This document shows positions 57,146-64,000 of a stretch of DNA of 64,000 bases, piece after piece. A model generated the notes under the pieces. It saw only the letters and a list, made by a program, of their open reading frames with translations. It did not search any database and was not told the origin of the DNA. A program made the translations under genes and the position numbers. Origin of the DNA: Actinobacteria bacterium IMCC26207. GTDB taxonomy: Bacteria; Actinomycetota; Acidimicrobiia; Acidimicrobiales; Microtrichaceae. Each line of letters opens with the position of its first letter. Within the stretch, counting starts at the first letter, position 1. Location: positions 372,001-436,000 of the forward strand of contig LCZK01000009.1 of the NCBI GenBank assembly GCA_001025035.1. The letters run 5' to 3'.

Positions 57146-57814
57146 GAAGGGGTTTTCTCCCGAGGCGTGGTCTGTCGCGTCGATCACTTCTGCAACCTCG
57201 GGGATGTTCTCTCGGATGCTCTGCTGAATGCCCTGAGTCAGGGTTGCGGCACTAGCAGAACAGCCTTGACAACCTCCGCCCATGGTCAGGTAGACGTTGT
57301 TCTTCTCGTCTACACCAACCAGCGTGGCGAACCCGCCGTGTGCTGCCAGCATTGGGTTGATGCTCGCCTCTAAGAGCTGCGTGACCTTGTCTGCAACATC
57401 GCCAGTCAATTCAATATTTATGTTTGCCAAAGGATCGGCGCGATTGGGGTTGCGGATCACCAAGCCACCTTGGCCTGCGGACTTCGGCAGGTCGAGCTCC
57501 GCTCCCCGAAGCAGCTCCACCGAATCGGTTGGAATCACGACAGTCAGGTCCTCAACGGTGTAGCGAACATGGTCCTCATCGACTGAGTCGATCTCTTCAA
57601 AAGACAGGTCATAGGTGTACTCCACACCCTTGGTTCCGGTGATCGCTACACGTAAAGCCAGCGCCGAAGGGTCAGGTTCGGCAGCGCGAATATCTCGAAC
57701 AGTGGCAAGAGCCTCAGTACTGACCTTCATGACGACGTCACCGGTACTGACAGAATCGGAATTCTTCGACTCTTCGGGGGCAAAGGGACTCGTTGGGGGC
57801 GTATCGAGGCTCAT
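57137..57814 (-). CDS. nfuA: NfuA-type iron-sulfur carrier (NifU C-terminal domain)
   Basis: A 225-residue protein. Residues about 28-130 look like a degenerate A-type (HesB) domain, DALRVAITGTKGVEYTYDLS-like; residues 140-225 are a NifU domain with GGGCQGCSAS (Cys 182 and Cys 185) that holds an Fe-S cluster between two monomers. It delivers clusters to target enzymes. A 12-bp palindrome CGAGTTTACTCG (57822-57833) lies 8-19 nt before the start, perhaps a regulator site. Convergent with dxs. Confidence 0.9.
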   Translation of the reverse strand: MSLDTPPTSPFAPEESKNSDSVSTGDVVMKVSTEALATVRDIRAAEPDPSALALRVAITGTKGVEYTYDLSFEEIDSVDEDHVRYTVEDLTVVIPTDSVELLRGAELDLPKSAGQGGLVIRNPNRADPLANINIELTGDVADKVTQLLEASINPMLAAHGGFATLVGVDEKNNVYLTMGGGCQGCSASAATLTQGIQQSIRENIPEVAEVIDATDHASGENPFYS

Positions 57815-57879
57815 AAGACTACGAGTTTACTCGGGATTCTTGTGCTTTATTCGTTCGCCCCACAGGTAGGGTGTTCGTC

Positions 57880-58773
57880 ATGGGAACCTTCTCGCGTTCG
57901 TTAGCCCTAACAAAAGCCTCTTGGGAGGTCCTGCGAGAGGACAAGGAGTTGATTGCCCTTCCGGCAATCTCTGCAGTTGCATCACTGATTTTCGTTACCC
58001 CATTTTTTGCCATCGCAGCGCTCTCGCTCAGCAGCAGCGAGGGAGCCGCTACCTCTTCAAGTTCCACAACTTCTGGCGCGACGACTCTGGCGCTTCCCGG
58101 CTATATCGCTTTGTTCCTTGCCTATCTGATCGTGGCCTACATCACGATCTTCTTTCAGAGCGCTCTGATTCTGGCGGCGAATGAGCGCATGACTGGCGGA
58201 AATCCAACGCTTAAATCCTCTTTGCAAGGTGCTTGGAAAAATGCGGGGCACATCCTGCCTTGGGCAATCATCAGCGCCACCGTTTCGATTGTGCTCCAAG
58301 CAATTCAGGAGCGAGCTGGGTTCATCGGCAAGATCGTGGTCGGCCTAGTTGGCGTGGCGTGGACGCTTGTCACGATGCTCGTCCTTCCAATCTTGGTGAT
58401 TGAGGGAGTCGGCGTGAAAGAAGCCTTGACTCGCTCAGGTGCAGCATTCAAGCGCACTTGGGGCGAGAACGTCGTCGGGAACGGAGCCATCGGGTTGATC
58501 TCGTTCCTAGCGATGTTTGCGGGCATCCTGGTGTGCGGCGGCATCATTTTTATTGGCACCTCAACGGGACTCTGGCCAGTTGGACTGCTCGGGGGCATCT
58601 TGATGGTGATCTGGATTCTCTTGGTGAGCGTGTTCTCCACTGCACTCTCGGGGGTCTTCCGCACTGCGCTCTACAGATATGCCATGTTTGGTGAGTCGTC
58701 CTCGGGCTTTAGCCAAGACCTGATCGAGCATGCATTCAAGCCAAAGAAACCCGGTACTGGCGGCGCAATCTAA
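57880..58773 (+). CDS. DUF6159 family membrane protein
   Basis: A 297-residue polytopic protein starting MGTFSRSLALTKASWEVLRE with LIALPAISAVAS next, the typical DUF6159 opening. It has six or so membrane segments, LKSSLQGAWKNAGHILPWAI in the middle, and FRTALYRYAMFGESS near the end. The function is unknown. ATG at 57880 is preferred (GGTAGGG 9-15 nt upstream) over a GTG at 57871. Divergent from the NfuA-like gene. Confidence 0.86.
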   Translation: MGTFSRSLALTKASWEVLREDKELIALPAISAVASLIFVTPFFAIAALSLSSSEGAATSSSSTTSGATTLALPGYIALFLAYLIVAYITIFFQSALILAANERMTGGNPTLKSSLQGAWKNAGHILPWAIISATVSIVLQAIQERAGFIGKIVVGLVGVAWTLVTMLVLPILVIEGVGVKEALTRSGAAFKRTWGENVVGNGAIGLISFLAMFAGILVCGGIIFIGTSTGLWPVGLLGGILMVIWILLVSVFSTALSGVFRTALYRYAMFGESSSGFSQDLIEHAFKPKKPGTGGAI

Positions 58774-58831
58774 CCGCATGGCCGGACCCAACCGCGTGCG
58801 AGTGCCCTAACCACATGACCGGATCCAACCC
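58772..58831. repeat. 18-19 bp tandem repeat after the DUF6159 stop
   Basis: AACCGCATGGCCGGACCC (58772-58789), a diverged 19-bp copy (58790-58808) and AACCACATGACCGGATCC (58809-58826), then AACCC. The array begins within the TAA stop and runs into the terminator hairpin. Confidence 0.75.
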
Positions 58832-58871
58832 GGACGTTTATGGTCGACTATCGACCAAAATCATCCGGGTT
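58827..58871. terminator. Two-step hairpin, bidirectional terminator candidate
   Basis: Outer arms AACCCGGA (58827-58834) and TCCGGGTT (58864-58871) enclose a perfect inner stem TGGTCGA-CTA-TCGACCA (58841-58857). It sits between two convergent genes, DUF6159 and ABC-F. No long T-run follows, so factor-dependent help is possible. Confidence 0.6.
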
Positions 58872-58923
58872 GACCATCGGGAAGTGAATCTCGCAGCCCC
58901 AACCGGCTCCGGTGACAAGTCGA

Positions 58924-60741
58924 TCAGGTCTTGAGGCCGAGGTCTTCAGCCTCGCCAGCGAGTTCTAGCCAGGCCTCTTCCTTGCTTGCCACGAGCTGCT
59001 CTGCAGACTCAAGCTCGGTCCCTAGTGAGGCCAATGCCACATGATCACCGCTCTCAGCAGCGGCAACGAGTTGATCGTTCAGCACCGCAGCCCGCTTCTG
59101 TGCCGCTGCAAGCGCTTTTTCTGCCTTGGTGAGTTGATGGCGAACCGTAGAGGCGCTCCGCTGCGGCTTGGCTGCTGAAACTCCCTCTCCGGCACCCGCT
59201 GCTGAATCTGCACCATCTGATGCTCCCGTTGAAGGATTTGAAGCACCAGTGGCCGAAAGGCGCCGGCCCGAGCCTCGTGCCGCTCGACGCTCATCCTCGT
59301 AGGCCGCATATCCACCAGGGCGACGAGAAGCTGTCCCTGCACCATCAAGCACAATCACATCTGCCACGGTGCGTTCCAAGAATGCACGATCGTGGCTGAC
59401 CACTACTAGGGCACCCGGCCACTCCTCAAGAAAGTCCTCGAGTTGGCGCAGGGTGTCAAGATCTAGATCATTGGTCGGCTCATCCAGTAGCAGCACATTC
59501 GGCCGCTCGGAAAGCGTCAGCAAGAGCTGCAGTCGCCGGCGTTCCCCACCGGAGAGCAAGCCAATGGGAGCCCACTGTGCATCACCGTCAAACCAGAAGG
59601 CCTCCATCAGGGCCGTATCGCTGTAGTCAGCCTCACCGTGGCCGCCGGTTACGGCATCCCGTACTCGCTGCTTCGGATCAAGTTCGCGGCCCTTTTGGTC
59701 GTAGTAGCCAATTCGCACAGTCGAGCCCACATCTACTGAGCCTGTCCGGGGCTTCAATCTTCCCGAGATGATGTCGAGCAGAGTAGATTTTCCGGTTCCG
59801 TTTGGTCCAACGATTCCCAACCGCTCGCGATTATCTAGGAGCAGTTCAACCTTGTTGAACAGGTCCTCTCCCGAGTCATAGCCATGCGAGACCTGATGGA
59901 GTTCAATGACTCGGTCCCCCAAGCGAGGCACTCCAGTATGAAGCGGAAGTTCACCGCTTCGGGCCGCTGCCTCGGCGCGGCCAGTCACGATTGCGGTGGC
60001 TGACTCAATTCGAGCTTTTGGTTTTGAGGTTCGTGCAGGCGCGCCACGGCGTAGCCAAGCAAGTTCAGTGCGAGCCAGATTCTTACGAGTCTGTTCAGCC
60101 TTTGCAGCATGTTCCTCTCGCTGAGCCCGGCCCTCGAGATAGGCGCCGTATCCGCCCTCGTGCGTGTAGCCCTTTCCGCGATCGAGTTCCAAGACGCGAG
60201 TGGTGATCCGATCCAGAAAATGGCGATCGTGCGTAACCAAAACCAGGCCGCCACGATGCGCTGCGAGGCGATCCTCAAGCCAAGCAATCGCGTCAATATC
60301 CAGATGGTTTGTCGGCTCATCCAGAATCAGCAGATCAGTCTCAGTGACGAGCGCGCGAGCCAAAGCCACACGCTTGGCCTGTCCGCCGGACAAACTGCTC
60401 ACGTCCTGATCCATCAGCGGACCAAGACCTAAGCGGTCAGCTACTGCAGTTGCTTCCCACTCTGCTTCTTCAAATCCGGCAATCACGGCTTGGCGAACAG
60501 TCCCAGCAGGAAGCTGCGGATCTTGAGCCAACACATCAATACGTACGCCCTTACCTCGGCGCACCAACCCGGACTCAGGCTCACCCGTGCCAGCAATAAT
60601 GCCGAGCAGCGTGGATTTTCCGCAGCCATTCAGGCCGACCACCCCAAGTCGGTCCGAATCAGAAATCGTAAACGAGACATCCGCAAACAGCGGCCGGCCG
60701 GGGCGACTCGCCGATACGGCGTCAACATCAAGGAGGATCAC
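58924..60741 (-). CDS. ABC-F family ATPase (Uup-like) with C-terminal coiled coil
   Basis: A 605-residue protein of two ABC domains without membrane parts. Walker A motifs GLNGCGKST (about 36-44) and GPNGTGKST; signatures LSGGQAKR and LSGGERRR; Walker B LLILDEPTNHLD and VLLLDEPTNDLD. A Ser/Ala linker leads to a C-terminal coiled coil (HQLTKAEKALAAAQKRAAVL), as in Uup. ABC-F proteins act on ribosomes in translation or antibiotic resistance. GTG start is preceded by TAGCTT at 6 nt, so leaderless. Confidence 0.93.
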   Translation of the reverse strand: MILLDVDAVSASRPGRPLFADVSFTISDSDRLGVVGLNGCGKSTLLGIIAGTGEPESGLVRRGKGVRIDVLAQDPQLPAGTVRQAVIAGFEEAEWEATAVADRLGLGPLMDQDVSSLSGGQAKRVALARALVTETDLLILDEPTNHLDIDAIAWLEDRLAAHRGGLVLVTHDRHFLDRITTRVLELDRGKGYTHEGGYGAYLEGRAQREEHAAKAEQTRKNLARTELAWLRRGAPARTSKPKARIESATAIVTGRAEAAARSGELPLHTGVPRLGDRVIELHQVSHGYDSGEDLFNKVELLLDNRERLGIVGPNGTGKSTLLDIISGRLKPRTGSVDVGSTVRIGYYDQKGRELDPKQRVRDAVTGGHGEADYSDTALMEAFWFDGDAQWAPIGLLSGGERRRLQLLLTLSERPNVLLLDEPTNDLDLDTLRQLEDFLEEWPGALVVVSHDRAFLERTVADVIVLDGAGTASRRPGGYAAYEDERRAARGSGRRLSATGASNPSTGASDGADSAAGAGEGVSAAKPQRSASTVRHQLTKAEKALAAAQKRAAVLNDQLVAAAESGDHVALASLGTELESAEQLVASKEEAWLELAGEAEDLGLKT

Positions 60742-60747
60742 TGCGCA

Positions 60748-60753
60748 AAGCTA
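60748..60753 (-). promoter_or_regulatory. Minus-10 hexamer TAGCTT, leaderless promoter of the ABC-F gene
   Basis: TAGCTT, 6 nt (TGCGCA), then GTG at 60741 on the reverse strand. No ribosome site is seen. Confidence 0.45.
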
Positions 60754-60815
60754 CGGCGCAACAGCCTTGCGCGCCGAACTGGACTGCTCAGGCGCCCAGC
60801 AAAATCAGCTGCGAG

Positions 60816-62873
60816 TCACCCTCCCGAAGCTGGTTCGGCTTTGTTCTGGAGCCACCAGTCACGGTAGATGCTGTAGATCTCGTCGCTCAGGCCATTGGCA
60901 TACAACTCGGTAGTTTCTTCTACCTTGATGTGAAGGCCATCGGGTCTCAGTTTGGTGTCAGCCAATCGATCGGGCCCAAGAAACGCAGGTAGGTCCAGGA
61001 CTCTCACCGTTGCCGGCCGGGACGCTGCAACCTCGCGCATGAGTTCGTGCAACCGTCGCATGCGCGCTGGGTCAGCCTGCTTCTGTAGAGCCTCTGACTT
61101 CCCCTCTTGAGCCCATTGCCCGTATTCAGGCCACAACACCAGCAACACCATTGCCCCGTCGGCTGCGAGAACGTCAACCGCTGTTGTGAGCTCAGTTCGC
61201 ACAAACTCGTCGACTGCGGGATCCCCGAGCGATGACCATGTTGTGGAACCAGGCAGGCGAACATCAGGCACCTCCCAAGCGCCCGTAATCAGCTGTGCAA
61301 TATCGGGATGATTTGCAGCCACAGCCTGCGACCACCGATCCGGCCAAGACCGACACTGATCCGTCACCACCAAATCAAACTCCACGCGCAACATGTCGAA
61401 GCGACTCACCCCGCAACCCAGCTCAACATCTCCACCAATGTCAGAGACTCGACCAGTGCTTTTGGTTGACTTGGCATCGGCCGTTGCCATGCCCATCACC
61501 ATCAGCAGCGCAGTTGAATCTCCAAAGGTATCTACAGTTGCCACTGCTGGAGGCTGAGGAGTTTCCGCTGGTGGCTGAGTTGTAGTTGATCGAGAAGCCG
61601 TAGCCGCAGACCGAGCATTGAACTCATCTAGGGCGGACTCAAAGTCGGTACTCCTAGCTGCTTCGTCAATTGGCCAAGGGATGAGCGCCAAGAGAGCAAC
61701 CACAACCATCGCAGAACCAGCGACTCGCACTGCCCAGTCCCGACTCGGCCAGCGTTGCAAACGCACCGGTTGTTCAAGGAGGCGAAATGAAATTTCGGCC
61801 ACAGCCAACGAGCAGCTAATTGCGAGCACTGCCTGCGGGAGCCGACCCCAGCTGGGCAATTCCTGCCGAACCACCAGAAAGATTGGCCAATGGGCCAAAT
61901 AGATGCCATAGGAACGAAGGCCCAGCCAGCGCAACCAACCCATAGAGAACGCCGCACGAAGCGGGGACCGTGGCAAGGCTAGCGAGGCAATCACCACACA
62001 ACTCATCAATGCATAGAGAGCAAACCCGCCCCGGTACAACCATGCGCTTGCCTGTGGAAGCGTCCACCACCAGTAGATCTGTAGAGACAGCAATGCGGCA
62101 CCAAGCACACCTAGACCCACCCTCCAGTGCGCAACCAGAGCTAGTTTGCGACGAACCGGCTCCCGGGAGAGAACCACTGCTAGAACCCCACCAAGCAGCA
62201 ATTCGGCAGCACGAGTATCGGTGCCAAAGTAGATCCGATCCTTGGACATCGTAAATACAAATGGCAGCGCAGCGGAGCAGAGCGCCAGAGCAGCGAGCGT
62301 CAGTCCAATGACGCGTGACCGTGCCTTACTTACCCGCCAGAGAAGGACCAACAGGACGGGAAAAACCAAATAGAACTGCTCTTCAATCGCCAGGCTCCAA
62401 AAATGAAGCACCGGCGAAGGGGCAACAAATAGATCGCCATATGAGGCACCCTGAAAAATGAAGTGCCAGTTGGCCACATCGAACACCGATGCGAGGATGT
62501 CTCCTTGCATAGTTGCCCGTTGATCTGCCGTAGCCACGAGCCAAGCAAAGAGAGTTGCCACTAGGGCCAGGGTGGCCAGCGATGCCGGCAAGAGCCTGCG
62601 GAATCGCCTGCCCCAAAATGCTCCAAGGGCAACACTTCCGTTGCGTGCCGACTCGTTGATCAACAGTGTCGTGATCAAGAATCCGGAGAGTGTGAAAAAG
62701 GTCGAAACCCCTAAGTACCCGCCGATCATCACCTTAAATTCGGCGTGATACAGAACGACTGCAGCCACCGCCAAACCGCGCAGCCCATCGAGGGCCGGAA
62801 CGGCCGGCAGGCGCGGGCCATCCGGGCCAGCCATCAGGATGAAATCTCGCGTATCTGATCTTGTCGAGTGCAT
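60816..62873 (-). CDS. Acyltransferase 3 family protein with C-terminal SGNH domain (OafA-like)
   Basis: A 685-residue membrane enzyme. Residues about 20-370 are the acyltransferase-3 domain: ALDGLRGLAVAAVVLYHAEF (catalytic His), GGYLGVSTFFTLSGFLIT, and HFWSLAIEEQFYLVFPVLLV. After about ten membrane helices and a Thr/Pro linker, residues 450-670 form an SGNH domain: TFGDSTALLMV (Ser) and RPDGLHI (Asp/His). It O-acetylates a surface glycan or other cell-wall polymer. It is a second O-acyl system besides the MBOAT/DUF459 pair at 35775-38365. Confidence 0.9.
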   Translation of the reverse strand: MHSTRSDTRDFILMAGPDGPRLPAVPALDGLRGLAVAAVVLYHAEFKVMIGGYLGVSTFFTLSGFLITTLLINESARNGSVALGAFWGRRFRRLLPASLATLALVATLFAWLVATADQRATMQGDILASVFDVANWHFIFQGASYGDLFVAPSPVLHFWSLAIEEQFYLVFPVLLVLLWRVSKARSRVIGLTLAALALCSAALPFVFTMSKDRIYFGTDTRAAELLLGGVLAVVLSREPVRRKLALVAHWRVGLGVLGAALLSLQIYWWWTLPQASAWLYRGGFALYALMSCVVIASLALPRSPLRAAFSMGWLRWLGLRSYGIYLAHWPIFLVVRQELPSWGRLPQAVLAISCSLAVAEISFRLLEQPVRLQRWPSRDWAVRVAGSAMVVVALLALIPWPIDEAARSTDFESALDEFNARSAATASRSTTTQPPAETPQPPAVATVDTFGDSTALLMVMGMATADAKSTKSTGRVSDIGGDVELGCGVSRFDMLRVEFDLVVTDQCRSWPDRWSQAVAANHPDIAQLITGAWEVPDVRLPGSTTWSSLGDPAVDEFVRTELTTAVDVLAADGAMVLLVLWPEYGQWAQEGKSEALQKQADPARMRRLHELMREVAASRPATVRVLDLPAFLGPDRLADTKLRPDGLHIKVEETTELYANGLSDEIYSIYRDWWLQNKAEPASGG

Positions 62874-62996
62874 GTGTGTAAAAATTGCGGTTCAGGGAGT
62901 CCCTACTTTCGCGCATGAAACGCCGCAGACCACTGTTCACACCGGCCAAGCATTCAGAATTCTCAGCAGGGGTTGGACCGAGGCAGAAGTTCCTCC

Positions 62997-63002
62997 TACG
63001 GT
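62997..63002 (+). promoter_or_regulatory. Minus-10 hexamer TACGGT, leaderless promoter of the crotonase gene
   Basis: TACGGT is followed by 6 nt (TCGGAC) and the ATG at 63009; no ribosome site. Confidence 0.45.
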
Positions 63003-63008
63003 TCGGAC

Positions 63009-63752
63009 ATGACTGATACTCCAGCAGCACCCACTCAGGCGGAGCACACTTCTGACTCAGTGACCTATTCCCTAGTCGAGCAAACCGCAATAATCACTGT
63101 GGATGATGGCAAAGCCAATGCACTTTCCCATGACACCCTCGGCGGAATTGAGTTGGCCTTGGACCGTGTCGAGTCAGATGGCGCACTTGCAGTTGTCATT
63201 ACCGGGCGGGATGGGAAATTCTCTGCGGGTTTTGATCTTGCAGTCATGACTAGTGGGCCTGAGCAGGCTCGAGAGTTGCTTGGTCGAGGTGCCGAGCTTG
63301 GGATTCGGATCTTTGAATTCTCACGACCTGTTGTACTTGCGGTCACAGGCCATGCGTTGGCAATGGGCGGGATTTTGCTGTGCTGCGCGGATATCCGAAT
63401 CGGCGCCGAGGGCCCCTACAAACTTGGGCTGAATGAGGTACGCATCGGAATGCCTGTCCCCGCTTTTGCTGCAGAGGTGTGCCGCGATCGCCTCTCTCCT
63501 CGGTTCTTTACCCAAGCTATTCAACTTGCCTATGTGCACTCACCCCAAGAAGCCCTGCAGGCTGGGTTCTTGGATGAGGTAGTAGCTCCCGATCAGGTAG
63601 TGGCTCGGGCAACTCAAGTTGCCACGCAGCTAGGAGAAACGCTTCATGCTGGGCCGTTTCGGATGACACGAAAAACCTTGCGCGGTGCGCTCGCTCAGCA
63701 ACTCCGAGAGGTACTCGCAGAGGACCTGCTTATTTTTTCAGTGGAGCAGTAA
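63009..63752 (+). CDS. Enoyl-CoA hydratase/isomerase (crotonase) family protein
   Basis: A 247-residue crotonase. The oxyanion-hole segments are GRDGKFSAGFDLAVM and VTGHALAMGGILLCCADIRIG. The positions where hydratases have catalytic Glu read LNEVRIGMPVPAFAAEV, so at least one acid is missing and it may be an isomerase, hydrolase or something else. An N-terminal acidic tail of about 20 residues precedes the domain. I chose the ATG at 63009, with the leaderless -10 box. Confidence 0.88.
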   Translation: MTDTPAAPTQAEHTSDSVTYSLVEQTAIITVDDGKANALSHDTLGGIELALDRVESDGALAVVITGRDGKFSAGFDLAVMTSGPEQARELLGRGAELGIRIFEFSRPVVLAVTGHALAMGGILLCCADIRIGAEGPYKLGLNEVRIGMPVPAFAAEVCRDRLSPRFFTQAIQLAYVHSPQEALQAGFLDEVVAPDQVVARATQVATQLGETLHAGPFRMTRKTLRGALAQQLREVLAEDLLIFSVEQ

Positions 63753-63778
63753 TCCAGAAACTCAGTCAAGCCGCTGGG

Positions 63779-63985
63779 TCAGTAACCCAGTTCATCACTT
63801 GGAGTAGAGACACAGGCTTGCTCAGCGCAGACATTGGTGACTTTGCCCTTGGGCTGGAAGAAGGCCAACTTCTGCTCCATCACGGCTGGCTGCCGTCTTG
63901 GATCCTCATGCGGGTCTGCGCACAAAGCAGAATCGGCGTTTCCGGCGTTCTCACCGCTGCACTCGGCAATCCAGCGCTCGCTCAT
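63779..63985 (-). CDS. Small Cys-containing hypothetical protein, possibly extending past the right edge
   Basis: A 68-residue frame starting MSERWIAECSGENAGN with four Cys (IAEC, SALC, TNVC, EQAC) that could form disulfides or bind metal. No known family. No ribosome site is seen in the 15 nt up to the window edge, and the frame is still open there, so the real gene may be longer and begin outside. Convergent with the crotonase gene. Confidence 0.45.
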   Translation of the reverse strand: MSERWIAECSGENAGNADSALCADPHEDPRRQPAVMEQKLAFFQPKGKVTNVCAEQACVSTPSDELGY

Positions 63986-64000
63986 GATGGGTGTGATGTT

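Noticed and set aside
1..64000. CRISPR arrays, insertion sequences, phage genes, rRNA
   Set aside because: No regularly spaced direct repeats, transposase, integrase or phage structural genes, and no rRNA sequence were seen. All tandem repeats found are short and contiguous.

Overview
The window reads as chromosomal DNA of an actinobacterium (Actinomycetota), quite possibly a free-living Acidimicrobiia-like lineage. The phylum call rests on F420-type luciferase-like oxidoreductases, an N-terminally extended methionine aminopeptidase, a GlpR/SepX-like membrane protein beside moaC and galU, a KstR-type palindrome, many GTG starts, and seven genes with a TANNNT hexamer 6-7 nt before the start codon (leaderless transcripts). 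The class-level guess is only an impression from gene content.

Layout. 1-5000: an alcohol dehydrogenase (cut by the left edge), aldehyde dehydrogenase and amidohydrolase operon behind a KstR-like box, then a DUF5658 protein, an SDR/EthD pair and a cyclic-nucleotide-binding protein. 5200-16150: the most distinctive part. A cobalamin riboswitch heads a four-gene overlapping operon: a two-part secreted protein (alpha-toroid half plus a second beta-type half) followed by a complete ECF transporter (T, fused A-A', S). A second cobalamin riboswitch, on the other strand, controls a lipoprotein related to the second half of that fusion. It lies directly downstream of the B12-dependent ethylmalonyl-CoA mutase and its G-protein chaperone MeaB. 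I read this as a B12 capture, uptake and use module.

16200-34900: an acyl-CoA catabolic region with a thiolase and HMG-CoA-synthase-like/OB-fold pair, a degenerate GGDEF protein, three CaiB/BaiF-family enzymes, two acyl-CoA dehydrogenases, a two-piece MaoC hydratase, two LLM oxidoreductases, two acyl-CoA ligases, SDRs and two TetR regulators. Two promoters here share the palindrome TCTGACG-N3-CGTCAGA, so they probably form one TetR regulon. The substrate is unknown; steroid-like or branched acyl chains are plausible.

34900-43000: prepilin peptidase, an MBOAT/SGNH O-acetylation pair, a gene-poor stretch with an SDR, a MazF toxin-antitoxin pair and a DJ-1/PfpI remnant beside tRNA-Ala(CGC), then glpR-like, moaC and galU. 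43000-64000: mostly housekeeping, including FmdB, VOC and COQ4-like proteins, an MFS exporter, map, an SAF-domain pilus protein, a TldD-TldE-TldE operon, a thioesterase, UPF0104, dxs, NfuA, DUF6159, an ABC-F ATPase, an acyltransferase-SGNH protein and a crotonase.

A recurring oddity is short tandem duplications (mostly 14-18 bp period) at gene ends, usually containing the stop codon, at about nine places. In-frame 15 or 18 bp duplications also occur inside low-complexity coding linkers.
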